The notes under the pieces: model-generated
What the model saw: only the letters and a program-made list of their open reading frames with translations
Database searches by the model: none
What the model was told of the DNA's origin: nothing
Shown here: positions 46,796 to 54,579 of the stretch, in pieces
Layout of the letters: each line of letters starts with the position of its first letter
Numbering within the stretch: the stretch's first letter is position 1
Position numbers and translations under genes: made by a program
From: Betaproteobacteria bacterium
GTDB lineage: Bacteria; Pseudomonadota; Gammaproteobacteria; Burkholderiales; Ga0077523
Assembly (NCBI GenBank): GCA_016713305.1
Contig: JADJPK010000031.1
Location: 558,001 to 622,000 of the forward strand
Length of the DNA: 64,000 bases
Direction of reading: 5' to 3'

Positions 46796-48121
46796 CTACC
46801 GCGTCGGGAAAGCGCCGCCCTTGAAGTTCGCCTTCTTCAAGAGACTCTCGTATTGGTGCGACATCATGTACGCCTGCACCTGCGCCATGAAATCCATCGT
46901 TACGACCACGATAATCAACAGACTCGTCCCGCCGAAATAGAACGGAACGTTCCAACGAACGATCAGGAATTCAGGCAGCAGACACACCACGGTGATGTAC
47001 ACCGCTCCTGCCAGCGTCAGACGCATGATGATGCGTTCAATGTAGCGGGCAGTCTGCTCACCCGGACGGATCCCCGGCACGAATGCCCCGCCCTTCTTCA
47101 GATTTTCAGCCGTCTCCTTGGGATTGAACACCAGGGCCGTGTAGAAAAAACAGAAGAACACGATCGCCGAGGCATACAGCAACACGTAGATCGGCTGTCC
47201 CGGATGCAGCGTCGCGCTGATGTCCCGAAGCCAGTTCATGTTCTCGCTCGTCCCGAACCAGCCGGCTACCGTGGCGGGAAAAAGGATGATGCTCGAGGCG
47301 AAGATCGGTGGGATCACCCCCGACATATTGAGCTTGAGCGGCAGATGCGAACTCTGTCCGCCATACACTTTCCTACCCACTTGTCTCTTGGCGTAGTTCA
47401 CCAGGATCTTTCGCTGCCCGCGCTCCACGAACACCACCAGAGCGGTCACCAGCACCGCGATGGCAAACAGGAACAACACCAGCGGAATCGAATAGGACCC
47501 GGTCCGCGCCAGCTCCAGCGTTCCCCCGATTGCCCTCGGAAGACCCGCTGCAATGCCAGCAAAAATGATCAGCGATATGCCATTGCCGATACCACGTTCC
47601 GTAATCTGTTCACCCAACCACATCAGGAACATCGTTCCCGTTACGAGGGTGACGACCGTCGTGAAGCGAAAGGCCAGACCCGGGTCGATGACCAAACCGC
47701 GCTGCGACTCGAGCGCAATCGCTATCCCAAGCCCTTGGAACGTAGCCAGGAGCAGCGTGCCATATCGGGTGTACTGAGTAATCTTGCGCCGCCCCGCTTC
47801 AGCTTCCTTTTTCAGCGCCTCCAGCTGCGGCGACACGACGCTCAACAGCTGCATGATGATCGATGCCGATATGTACGGCATGATGCCAAGGGCGAAGATG
47901 GTGAATCGCGAGAGAGCACCGCCCGAGAACATGTTGAACATGTCCAGGATGCCCCCCTGCTGCGTCTTGAAAAGTTCTGCCAACTGGACCGGGTCGATTC
48001 CCGGAACCGGTACATGCGCACCAATTCGGTAGACGATCAACGCCCCGAGCAGGAACAGCAGCCTCCTCTTGAGATCTCCGAACTTTCCGGAGAGCGGCAG
48101 ACGGGGGGTGTCAGCGGCCAA
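46796..48121 (-). CDS. secY: Preprotein translocase subunit SecY
   Basis: 441 residues, ten predicted transmembrane helices. Canonical segments include GDLKRRLLFLLGALIVYRIGAHVPVPGID at the start, SALSRFTIFALGIMPYI-type TM2 plug region (~75–95), QYTRYGTLLL (~125), FVERGQRKILVNYAKRQVG cytoplasmic loop (~245) and NPKETAENLKKGG (~350). The start is TTG 48121 with GAAGGACC upstream; the frame stays open to 48220 inside rplO with no SecY-like sequence. Forms the Sec channel with SecE and SecG. 13 bp after rplO. Confidence 0.97.
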   Translation of the reverse strand: MAADTPRLPLSGKFGDLKRRLLFLLGALIVYRIGAHVPVPGIDPVQLAELFKTQQGGILDMFNMFSGGALSRFTIFALGIMPYISASIIMQLLSVVSPQLEALKKEAEAGRRKITQYTRYGTLLLATFQGLGIAIALESQRGLVIDPGLAFRFTTVVTLVTGTMFLMWLGEQITERGIGNGISLIIFAGIAAGLPRAIGGTLELARTGSYSIPLVLFLFAIAVLVTALVVFVERGQRKILVNYAKRQVGRKVYGGQSSHLPLKLNMSGVIPPIFASSIILFPATVAGWFGTSENMNWLRDISATLHPGQPIYVLLYASAIVFFCFFYTALVFNPKETAENLKKGGAFVPGIRPGEQTARYIERIIMRLTLAGAVYITVVCLLPEFLIVRWNVPFYFGGTSLLIIVVVTMDFMAQVQAYMMSHQYESLLKKANFKGGAFPTR

Positions 48122-48134
48122 AGTCTTCGGTCCT

Positions 48135-48572
48135 TCAGGCCTCGGCGACGGAGCCACCCGCCGCCTCAATGGCCGCCCGGGCACCCTTGGTCGCCTTGAT
48201 ACCGGTGAGCGTGACTGCACGGTCGATGGTACCCGCCAGAAACACCTTCGCAGACTTTGCTCCCGCCGGCACCAGTCCAGCGGCCTTCAAGACCCCCAGG
48301 TCGATTCCCGCCGTCTCGATGCCGGCGAGAGAGCCAAGCCGAACCTCCGCGACCGAATCAGCGGTCAAGGACGTGAAGCCCCGCTTCGGCAAGCGGCGCT
48401 GCAACGGCATCTGCCCGCCTTCGAAACCGACCTTGTGGAACCCGCCCGACCGGGACTTCTGTCCCTTGTGTCCCCGACCGGCAGTCTTGCCAAGGCCACT
48501 GCCAATGCCCCGCCCCACACGCTTCTTCGCGTGCTTGGCGCCATCGGCCGGCTTTATTCCATTCAGTTTCAT
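48135..48572 (-). CDS. rplO: 50S ribosomal protein L15
   Basis: 145 residues (E. coli 144). MKLNGIKPADGAKHAKKRVGRGIGSG-type opening, GQKSRSGGFHKVGFEGGQMPLQRRLPKRGF (~40–70), and a globular C-terminal half ending in a GRVTVTGIKATKGARAAIEAAGG-like strand. Late-assembly large-subunit protein. 3 bp after rpmD. Confidence 0.97.
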   Translation of the reverse strand: MKLNGIKPADGAKHAKKRVGRGIGSGLGKTAGRGHKGQKSRSGGFHKVGFEGGQMPLQRRLPKRGFTSLTADSVAEVRLGSLAGIETAGIDLGVLKAAGLVPAGAKSAKVFLAGTIDRAVTLTGIKATKGARAAIEAAGGSVAEA

Positions 48573-48575
48573 GCC

Positions 48576-48770
48576 TTAACCCTCGCACTTCACGAGATAA
48601 CGCACCTTCTGGATCATCCCACGCACGGCAGGCGTGTCTTCCAGAACCGAGGACTGATTCATGCGACGCAGACCGAGTCCACGCACCGTGGCACGATGAG
48701 ATTCGCGCGTCCCGATGACGCTCTTCACGAGCGTGACTTTGACCGTCTTCTTTCCTTGATCGGCAGCCAT
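48576..48770 (-). CDS. rpmD: 50S ribosomal protein L30
   Basis: 64 residues (E. coli 59). Contains KTVKVTLVKSVIGTRESHRATVRGLGLRRM and ends in GMIQKVRYLVKCEG, the complete L30 fold. Bacterial-type short L30. 3 bp after rpsE and 3 bp before rplO. Confidence 0.96.
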   Translation of the reverse strand: MAADQGKKTVKVTLVKSVIGTRESHRATVRGLGLRRMNQSSVLEDTPAVRGMIQKVRYLVKCEG

Positions 48771-48773
48771 GGC

Positions 48774-49295
48774 TTACCCCAGGATCTCTTCCACCGTCTT
48801 GCCGCGCTTGGCAGCAATCTGGGAGGGAGTGTTCATGTCGGTGAGCCCCTTGATGGTGGCCCGGACAACGTTGTAGGGATTGGTAGATCCCAGGCATTTG
48901 GCCAGCACGTTGGTCACACCCATCACTTCGAAGACGGCGCGCATCGGCCCGCCCGCGATGATCCCGGTACCTTCCGACGCGGGCTGCATGAGCACGCGCG
49001 AAGAACCGTGTTCGCCGATGACCGCGTGCTGCAGCGTGCCATTCTTGAGGCTCACCTTCACCATCTTGCGGCGAGCCTCTTCCATCGCCTTCTGGACGGC
49101 AACCGGCACCTCGCGGGCCTTGCCCTTGCCCATGCCGATTCCACCGTCGCCATCACCAACGACCGTAAGCGCGGCGAAACCGAGAATCCGACCGCCCTTC
49201 ACGACCTTGGTAACACGATTCACGGCGACCATCTTTTCCCGCAGACCGTCCGTCCGTTCTTCGGAGCCCTGTACGTTCCTTGCGCCTCTCGCCAT
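48774..49295 (-). CDS. rpsE: 30S ribosomal protein S5
   Basis: 173 residues (E. coli 167). Double-stranded-RNA-binding N-terminal domain with DGLREKMVAVNRVTKVVKGG (~15–35), GFAALTVVGDGDGGIGMGKGKA loop, then the S5 C-terminal domain (GSSRVLMQPASEGTGIIAGG, ~100). Involved in decoding accuracy at the mRNA entrance. 13 bp after rplR. Confidence 0.98.
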   Translation of the reverse strand: MARGARNVQGSEERTDGLREKMVAVNRVTKVVKGGRILGFAALTVVGDGDGGIGMGKGKAREVPVAVQKAMEEARRKMVKVSLKNGTLQHAVIGEHGSSRVLMQPASEGTGIIAGGPMRAVFEVMGVTNVLAKCLGSTNPYNVVRATIKGLTDMNTPSQIAAKRGKTVEEILG

Positions 49296-49308
49296 TTCCG
49301 TTAACTCC

Positions 49309-49665
49309 TCAGAACTGCAGACCGGCTTCGCGCGCCGCGTCCGCCAGCGCCTTCACACGACCGTGGAACCGGAATCCGGACCGATCGAACGCCACCTGGT
49401 TGACACCCTTGGCGATGGCGCGCTCGGCCACTCGCTTGCCCACGATTTTCGCCGCCTCGACGGTGGAACCCCGCTTGACCTGGCCTCGCACTTCGGCTTC
49501 GAGCGTGGAGGCGGAGGCCACAACCACGGACCCAGTGGCATCGATGACCTGGGCGTAGATGTGCAGGTTGGACCGGTGAACGCTCAAACGAAGCGCCTTG
49601 AGTTCGGCAATCTTCGCTCGCGTCTGACGCGCACGGCGCAACCGGGCTTCTTTCTTCGTGATCAT
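49309..49665 (-). CDS. rplR: 50S ribosomal protein L18
   Basis: 118 residues (E. coli 117). Basic N-terminus (KKEARLRRARQTRAKI), LSVHRSNLHIYAQVID (~30), and the 5S-rRNA-binding end with FDRSGFRFHGRVKALADAAREAGLQF. Binds 5S rRNA with L5. 13 bp after rplF. Confidence 0.97.
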   Translation of the reverse strand: MITKKEARLRRARQTRAKIAELKALRLSVHRSNLHIYAQVIDATGSVVVASASTLEAEVRGQVKRGSTVEAAKIVGKRVAERAIAKGVNQVAFDRSGFRFHGRVKALADAAREAGLQF

Positions 49666-49678
49666 TTGCGCGTCCTCA

Positions 49679-50212
49679 TCACTTCTTCTTCGTTTCCTTG
49701 ATCACCACGACCTCGTTCGCATATCGAACCCCCTTGCCCTTGTACGGCTCGGGAGGTCTGTACGCGCGGATCTCCGCGGCGACCTGGCCGACCTGCTGCT
49801 TGTCGGTGCCCTTGATGATGATTTCCGTCTGGGTGGGCGTTTCCGCCTTCACGCCCACCGGCAGCTTGTGCACGACCGGGTGCGAAAAACCAAGCGACAG
49901 ATTCAGCGCGTCGCCTTGGGCCTGTGCTCGATACCCCACGCCGACCAGCTGCAGCTTCCGCTCGAAACCCTTGGTCACACCGGTGACGATGTTTGCCACC
50001 AACGCCCGCAACGTTCCGGACATCGCCTTGGCATGCTGAGATTCGCTCGCGGCGACAAAGGTGAGCTTTCCCTCTTCGTTCTTGATGACGACATCGCCGG
50101 TAAGAGCCTGCGTTATCGTGCCAAGAGGGCCCTTCACCGAGATCGCCTGCGCGTCGATCTTCACGTCCACGCCCGCAGGGACAGGGACGGGATACTTTGC
50201 TATACGAGACAT
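49679..50212 (-). CDS. rplF: 50S ribosomal protein L6
   Basis: 177 residues, equal to E. coli. Two repeated alpha/beta domains: SRIAKYPVPVPAGVDVKIDA opening, GTLRALVANIVTGVTKGFERKLQLVGVGYRA (~70–100) and the conserved C-terminal YKGKGVRYANEVVVIKETKKK. ATG 50212 with GAGGGAAGGG upstream; an in-frame ATG 45 nt earlier lies in rpsH and has no L6 sequence. 10 bp after rpsH. Confidence 0.98.
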   Translation of the reverse strand: MSRIAKYPVPVPAGVDVKIDAQAISVKGPLGTITQALTGDVVIKNEEGKLTFVAASESQHAKAMSGTLRALVANIVTGVTKGFERKLQLVGVGYRAQAQGDALNLSLGFSHPVVHKLPVGVKAETPTQTEIIIKGTDKQQVGQVAAEIRAYRPPEPYKGKGVRYANEVVVIKETKKK

Positions 50213-50222
50213 TGCCCTTCCC

Positions 50223-50618
50223 TCACGCGACGATACAAAGCACTTCGCCACCGACACCGCCAGCGCGCGCCTTGCGATCCGTCATCACGCCCTTCGACGT
50301 AGACACGATCGCGATACCCAGGCCGTTCATTACCTGCGGGATATCCTTGGAGCCACGATAGATCCGAAGGCCGGGGCGGCTGACACGCTCGATGCGCTCG
50401 ATCACGGGACGCCCGGCGTAGTACTTCAATCCGATGTCCAGCACGGGCTTTCCATCATCTTCGCGGACACCGAAATCCTCGATGTAACCCTCGTCCTTCA
50501 GAACTCGTGCTATGGCCACCTTGAGCTTGCTCGAAGGCATGCTTACGGTGCGCTTCTCTGAACCCTGACCGTTTCGGATACGGGTCAGCATGTCCGCCAC
50601 GGGATCGCTCATGCTCAT
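50223..50618 (-). CDS. rpsH: 30S ribosomal protein S8
   Basis: 131 residues, a typical S8 length. Opens MSMSDPVADMLTRIRNGQ, which fixes the start at ATG 50618 (GAGGA upstream). Later segments are SRPGLRIYRGSKDIPQVMNGLG (~85) and the closing GGEVLCIVA. S8 is the translational repressor of the spc operon in E. coli, acting near rplE; I looked for but could not establish its target hairpin here. 13 bp after rpsN. Confidence 0.98.
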   Translation of the reverse strand: MSMSDPVADMLTRIRNGQGSEKRTVSMPSSKLKVAIARVLKDEGYIEDFGVREDDGKPVLDIGLKYYAGRPVIERIERVSRPGLRIYRGSKDIPQVMNGLGIAIVSTSKGVMTDRKARAGGVGGEVLCIVA

Positions 50619-50631
50619 CTCGATCCTCCTC

Positions 50632-50937
50632 TTACCAGCTGGCCTTGGTGAGGCCGGGAATTTCGCCACGCATCGCAATCTCGCGAACTTTGTTTCGCGC
50701 GAGCCCGAATTTCCGGAAGAATCCGCGCGGACGCCCGGTCAGGGCACATCGATTGCGCAGTCTTACCGGGCTCGAATTGCGCGGCAATGCCTGGAGTTTC
50801 TCGCGCGCCACCGCCTTATCGTCTTCCGACGCCTTTCCGTCCTGAATGACCGCCATCAGCTCCGCACGTTTGCCAGCGTACTTCTTAACCACCGCCCGGC
50901 GCTTTTCTTCGCGATTCACCAGAGAGATCTTTGCCAT
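50632..50937 (-). CDS. rpsN: 30S ribosomal protein S14
   Basis: 101 residues, the long zinc-free form: MAKISLVNREEKRRAVVKKYAGKR, LPRNSSPVRLRNRCALTGRPRG (~53), ending FGLARNKVREIAMRGEIPGLTKASW. Only one Cys remains in the core, so no zinc knuckle. 8 bp after rplE. Confidence 0.98.
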   Translation of the reverse strand: MAKISLVNREEKRRAVVKKYAGKRAELMAVIQDGKASEDDKAVAREKLQALPRNSSPVRLRNRCALTGRPRGFFRKFGLARNKVREIAMRGEIPGLTKASW

Positions 50938-50945
50938 GATGCCGC

Positions 50946-51485
50946 CTAGCTCCTGAACGGAAAACGGAAGGCGATGAGAAGCGCCTTGGCTTCTTCGTCC
51001 GTCTTCGCGGTGGTCGTAACGGTAATGTTCATTCCCCGCAGAGCGTCGACCTTGTCGTAATCGATCTCCGGGAAAATGATCTGCTCCTTGATGCCCATGT
51101 TGAAGTTGCCACGGCCATCGAATCCACGCGGCGACAGGCCGCGGAAATCGCGCACTCGAGGCAACGCTATGGACACGAATCGATCCAGGAACTCGTACAT
51201 CTGCTGCCGGCGCAGAGTGACGGAACAGCCGACCGGATATCCCTGGCGAATCTTGAAACCGGCAATCGCCTTGCGAGCCTTCGTGATCACCGGCTTCTGG
51301 CCCGCCACCTTCGCCATGTCGGCGACGGCGTTGTCCATGATCTTCTTGTCCGCGACCGCTTCGCCCACACCCATGTTGAGGACGATCTTCTCGATGCGGG
51401 GTACCTGCATCTTGGTCTTGTAACCGAACTGACCCATCAGTTGCGGCACGACCGTATCCTTGTAGAACTGCTGTAAACGCGCCAT
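50946..51485 (-). CDS. rplE: 50S ribosomal protein L5
   Basis: 179 residues, as in E. coli. Segments: MARLQQFYKDTVVPQLMGQFGYK, VPRIEKIVLNMGVGEAVADKK (~30), ITKARKAIAGFKIRQGYPVGC (~74), and the NFNMGIKEQIIFPEIDYDKV and TTTAKTDEEAKALLIAFRFPF end. Binds 5S rRNA and helix 84. 9 bp after rplX. Confidence 0.98.
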   Translation of the reverse strand: MARLQQFYKDTVVPQLMGQFGYKTKMQVPRIEKIVLNMGVGEAVADKKIMDNAVADMAKVAGQKPVITKARKAIAGFKIRQGYPVGCSVTLRRQQMYEFLDRFVSIALPRVRDFRGLSPRGFDGRGNFNMGIKEQIIFPEIDYDKVDALRGMNITVTTTAKTDEEAKALLIAFRFPFRS

Positions 51486-51494
51486 GTCCGCTCC

Positions 51495-51812
51495 TTAGGC
51501 GTCGATCATTTCGCCGTTCGATTTGAACACGCGAACCTTGCGACCGTCGTCCAGGATCCGGAAACCGACTCGATCAGCTTGTTGCGTGGCCGGATTGACG
51601 ATTGCCACGTTGGATACATGAATCGCCTTTTCCATCTCGACGATGCCACCCGGCTGGTTACGCATCGGATTAGGCTTCTGGTGCTTCTTCACCCGATTGA
51701 TGCCCTCTACCACCAAGCGTTCCAGGTCCACCACCTGCAGAACGGAGCCTCGCTTGCCCTTGTCCTTGCCGGTGATGACCACGACGTTGTCACCCTTGCG
51801 AATCTTGCGCAC
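51495..51812 (-). CDS. rplX: 50S ribosomal protein L24
   Basis: 105 residues (E. coli 104). KOW motif at the N-terminus (IRKGDNVVVITGKDKGKRGSV), then GINRVKKHQKPN (~38) and PGGIVEMEKAIHVSNVAIV. Early assembly initiator near the tunnel exit. 13 bp after rplN. Confidence 0.98.
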   Translation of the reverse strand: MRKIRKGDNVVVITGKDKGKRGSVLQVVDLERLVVEGINRVKKHQKPNPMRNQPGGIVEMEKAIHVSNVAIVNPATQQADRVGFRILDDGRKVRVFKSNGEMIDA

Positions 51813-51825
51813 GGATGCCTCCCGA

Positions 51826-52194
51826 TCAGATGACTTCAGGCGCGAGCGAAACGATCTTCATGAATCGTTCCGTTCGCAGTTCGCGCGTCACGGGTCCGAA
51901 GATACGGGTTCCGATCGGCTCGAGCTTGTTGTTGAGAAGAACGGCCGCGTTGGTGTCGAAACGCACGAGCGAACCGTCCTGACGGCGCACGCCCTTGGCG
52001 GTACGAACGACGACGGCGTTATAGATCTCGCCCTTCTTGACGCGTCCACGCGGGGCTGCGTCCTTCACGCTGACCTTGATGACGTCTCCGATGCCGGCAT
52101 ACCGGCGCTTCGAGCCGCCAAGCACTTTGATGCACATGACCGAACGCGCACCAGTATTGTCCGCGACGTCCAAAATGGACTGCATCTGTATCAT
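51826..52194 (-). CDS. rplN: 50S ribosomal protein L14
   Basis: 122 residues (E. coli 123). MIQMQSILDVADNTGARSVMCIKVLGG opening, IKVSVKDAAPRGRVKKGEIYNAVVVRT (~40–65), FDTNAAVLLNNKLEPIGTRIFGPV (~80). First gene of the spc operon, preceded by a 150-bp spacer that carries a promoter candidate and hairpins. Confidence 0.98.
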   Translation of the reverse strand: MIQMQSILDVADNTGARSVMCIKVLGGSKRRYAGIGDVIKVSVKDAAPRGRVKKGEIYNAVVVRTAKGVRRQDGSLVRFDTNAAVLLNNKLEPIGTRIFGPVTRELRTERFMKIVSLAPEVI

Positions 52195-52256
52195 GGTTGT
52201 CCTCGCTCCAACTTACCCTGCGCCGTTAGGCAGACGCCCGGCTCAGGCAGTTTTGG

Positions 52257-52295
52257 ATCCCGTACGGGATGAACCGCCACCCGAAGAGGTGGCGG
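52257..52295 (-). promoter_or_regulatory. Hairpin and palindrome in the rpsQ–rplN spacer
   Basis: A hairpin with an 8-bp perfect stem (CCGCCACC / GGTGGCGG, 52274–52295, 6-base loop) is followed on the minus strand by a 14-bp perfect palindrome ATCCCGTACGGGAT (52257–52270). There is no T tract directly after either, so neither is a clear intrinsic terminator. Both lie in the untranslated leader of rplN and could control spc expression. Confidence 0.5.
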
Positions 52296-52309
52296 CCGAA
52301 AAGTCGAGC

Positions 52310-52339
52310 AGTGTACGCTGGTACGACCAACGAACGCAA
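52310..52339 (-). promoter_or_regulatory. spc operon promoter candidate
   Basis: On the minus strand, TTGCGT (52339–52334), an 18-bp spacer and TACACT (52315–52310) lie immediately after the rpsQ stop at 52345 and 115 bp before rplN. This is where the S10 operon ends and the spc operon begins in E. coli. Four of six matches at both hexamers. Confidence 0.4.
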
Positions 52340-52344
52340 GCAGT

Positions 52345-52611
52345 TCAAGAGGCTTCGCGAGCCTTTTCCACCAGACTCACTACCTTCCATGCCTTTGTTC
52401 GAGACAGAGGCCGGCATTCCTGGATCATGACGACATCGCCAGGGTGAAATTCGTTGTTCTCATCGTGCGCATGGTACTTCTGGGAGCGGATCATCACCTT
52501 GCCGTACAAGGGATGCTTCACTCGGCGCTCGACGAGAACCGTCACCGTCTTGTTCATCTTGTCGCTGACGACGCGACCAGTCAGCTTGCGGGTTATGGTG
52601 GATTCGCTCAT
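52345..52611 (-). CDS. rpsQ: 30S ribosomal protein S17
   Basis: 88 residues (E. coli 84). OB fold: TRKLTGRVVSDKMNKTVTVLVERRVKHPLYGK with RSQKYHAHDENNEFHPGDVV and IQECRPLSRTKAWKVVSLVEKA. ATG 52611 overlaps the rpmC stop (ATGA). Last gene of the S10 operon. Confidence 0.98.
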   Translation of the reverse strand: MSESTITRKLTGRVVSDKMNKTVTVLVERRVKHPLYGKVMIRSQKYHAHDENNEFHPGDVVMIQECRPLSRTKAWKVVSLVEKAREAS

Positions 52612-52802
52612 GCCTTCCTCGCCGTCTCGCCGATCAGGGTGCGCACCCGCGCGATGTCCTTGCGGACTTTTCCGATCTCGCTCGTGTTCGTGAGTTGCTG
52701 TGTCGCATGCCTCATGCGCAGGCTGAACTGCGCCCGGAGCAACGATTCCAGTTCCTGTTTGAGTTCGGCGGGGTTCTTGCCCCGCAGGTCCTTGGCTTTC
52801 AT
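52608..52802 (-). CDS. rpmC: 50S ribosomal protein L29
   Basis: 64 residues (E. coli 63), a two-helix hairpin: MKAKDLRGKNPAELKQELESLLRAQFSLRMRHATQ and IGKVRKDIARVRTLIGE. Lies at the tunnel exit. ATGA overlaps on both sides (rplP before, rpsQ after) imply translational coupling. Confidence 0.97.
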   Translation of the reverse strand: MKAKDLRGKNPAELKQELESLLRAQFSLRMRHATQQLTNTSEIGKVRKDIARVRTLIGETARKA

Positions 52803-53215
52803 GACCCCACCTGCCTGGAAACAAAGGTCGTGGCAATCGGCAACTTGGCCGCCGCGAGGCGGAATGCCTCCCGTGCAAGCACTTCGTCGACACCGTCCAT
52901 TTCGTACAGCACCTTGCCCGGCTGGATTTCGGCAACGAAATATTCGGGGTTTCCCTTCCCGTTACCCATCCGGACTTCCGCAGGCTTGGAGGAGATTGGC
53001 TTGTCCGGGAAGATCCGGATCCAGATCCGACCACCACGCTTGATGTGCCGGGTCATCGCTCGACGCGCAGCCTCGATCTGGCGCGCCGTCAGGCGACCAC
53101 GCCCAATGGCCTTCAGTCCATATTCACCGAAGCTCACCTTGTTGCCGCGCGTGGCAATGCCGGTATTCCGGCCCTTCTGCTGTTTGCGGTATTTGGTTCT
53201 AGCTGGCTGCAGCAT
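52799..53215 (-). CDS. rplP: 50S ribosomal protein L16
   Basis: 138 residues (E. coli 136). MLQPARTKYRKQQKGRNTG opening sets ATG 53215; GLKAIGRGRLTARQIEAARRAMTRHIKRGG (~38–65), then VRMGNGKGNPEYFVAEIQPGKVLYE (~92). Organises the A-site region of the large subunit. Its start lies 17 nt inside the end of rpsC. Confidence 0.98.
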   Translation of the reverse strand: MLQPARTKYRKQQKGRNTGIATRGNKVSFGEYGLKAIGRGRLTARQIEAARRAMTRHIKRGGRIWIRIFPDKPISSKPAEVRMGNGKGNPEYFVAEIQPGKVLYEMDGVDEVLAREAFRLAAAKLPIATTFVSRQVGS

Positions 53216-53912
53216 TCTTCGCTCCCGATTTCCTCGACTTGCGCTCGGGCTCGACCGGCGCTGGCGCCGCGGGCTGCTCACCGCGCCCCAGAACCTCGCC
53301 CTTGAACACCCAAACCTTTATGCCAATGACGCCGTAGGTGGTCTTCGCTTCCGAGAAGCCGTAATCAATATCCGCCCGCAAGGTGTGCAGTGGCACGCGT
53401 CCCTCGCGGTACCACTCGGTACGGGCGATCTCGATGCCGTTGAGCCGTCCGGCGCTCATGATCTTGATGCCTTGCGCACCCAGACGCATTGCGTTCTGCA
53501 TGGCACGTTTCATTGCCCTACGGAACATGATCCGCTTCTCCAGCTGCGCCGCGATGGAGTCCGCGATCAATTGCGCATCCAGTTCAGGCTTGCGCACTTC
53601 CTCGATGTTCACGTGGACCGGGACACCCATGAGCCGTTGCAGCTGACCCCGCAGGCTTTCGATGTCCTCGCCCTTCTTGCCGATGACCACTCCGGGGCGC
53701 GCCGAGAACACGGTGATTCGCGCATTCTTGGCGGGGCGCTCGATGATGACCTTGCTGACTGCCGCATGCGAGAGCTTCTTGCGAAGGAAACTGCGGACCT
53801 TGATGTCCTCCTTCAGCATCTCCGGGAAATTCTTGCTGTTGGCGTACCACTTTGACGCCCAGTTGCGCTGGACGCCCAGCCGGAAGCCAGTCGGATGAAT
53901 CTTCTGTCCCAT
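53199..53912 (-). CDS. rpsC: 30S ribosomal protein S3
   Basis: 237 residues (E. coli 233). GQKIHPTGFRLGVQRNWASKWY start; type II KH domain with GVVIGKKGEDIESLRGQL (~75–92, the GxxG is GKKG); C-terminal domain with GRLNGIEIARTEWYREGRVPLHTLRADIDYG (~155). A Pro/Lys-rich tail completes it. Lines the mRNA entry with S4 and S5. 10 bp after rplV; overlaps rplP by 17 nt. Confidence 0.98.
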   Translation of the reverse strand: MGQKIHPTGFRLGVQRNWASKWYANSKNFPEMLKEDIKVRSFLRKKLSHAAVSKVIIERPAKNARITVFSARPGVVIGKKGEDIESLRGQLQRLMGVPVHVNIEEVRKPELDAQLIADSIAAQLEKRIMFRRAMKRAMQNAMRLGAQGIKIMSAGRLNGIEIARTEWYREGRVPLHTLRADIDYGFSEAKTTYGVIGIKVWVFKGEVLGRGEQPAAPAPVEPERKSRKSGAKNAAAS

Positions 53913-53922
53913 GAACTATCCC

Positions 53923-54279
53923 CTATGCCCTGGCACGGCCGGGTTCGTCCCCGACGGTCAGATAAATGTGGCAGGTGGGCTTGGAGATGCGATTGCCGCG
54001 CCCCTTGGCCCGTGCCGTGAACCGCTTGAGCGTCGGCCCCTGCTCCACATGGATGCTGGTGACTTTCAACTCGTCGATATCCGCACCCTCGTTGTGTTCG
54101 GCGTTCGCGATCGCGGACTCGAGCACCTTCCGCAAAATCGCGGCGCCCTTCTTGGGGCTGAAGCTGAGGATGTTGAGCGCGCGGTCCACCGGAAGACCAC
54201 GAATCTGGTCTGCGACCAGCCGCCCCTTCTGCGCGGATAACCGTACGCCGCGCAATGTCGATTTGACGTTCATGCTCAT
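53923..54279 (-). CDS. rplV: 50S ribosomal protein L22
   Basis: 118 residues from ATG 54279 (116 from ATG 54273; E. coli 110). STLRGVRLSAQKGRLVADQIRG (~6), ILSFSPKKGAAILRKVLESAIANAEHN (~36–62), and the tunnel-lining beta hairpin RFTARAKGRGNRISKPTCHIYLTV (~85). GAGG lies 4 nt before the first ATG and 10 nt before the second; the second has the better spacing, so the true start is uncertain by two codons. 4 bp after rpsS. Confidence 0.97.
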   Translation of the reverse strand: MSMNVKSTLRGVRLSAQKGRLVADQIRGLPVDRALNILSFSPKKGAAILRKVLESAIANAEHNEGADIDELKVTSIHVEQGPTLKRFTARAKGRGNRISKPTCHIYLTVGDEPGRARA

Positions 54280-54283
54280 CGCC

Positions 54284-54568
54284 TCACTTCTTGCCGGGCG
54301 CGGCTTTCTTGTCGGCCGCATGCCCTTTGAAGGTTCGAGTGGGTGCGAATTCGCCCAACTTGTGCCCCACCATGTTTTCGGTCACGAACACGGGGACGTG
54401 TTGGCGACCGTTGTGAACCGCAATCGTCAGGCCGACGAAATCAGGCAGCACCGTCGAACGCCGGGACCATGTCTTGATCGGTCGCTTGTCGTTGCCGGCC
54501 CGCGCACTCTCCACCTTGTCCAGGAGATGGAGGTCGACGAACGGACCCTTCTTGATGGAACGCGCCAT
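54284..54568 (-). CDS. rpsS: 30S ribosomal protein S19
   Basis: 94 residues (E. coli 92). ARSIKKGPFVDLHLLDKVE start, IKTWSRRSTVLPDFVGLTIAVHNGRQHVPVFV (~32–62) and MVGHKLGEFAPTRTFKGHA. Sits on the 30S head with S13. 11 bp after rplB. Confidence 0.98.
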   Translation of the reverse strand: MARSIKKGPFVDLHLLDKVESARAGNDKRPIKTWSRRSTVLPDFVGLTIAVHNGRQHVPVFVTENMVGHKLGEFAPTRTFKGHAADKKAAPGKK

Positions 54569-54579
54569 GTCCTAACCTC

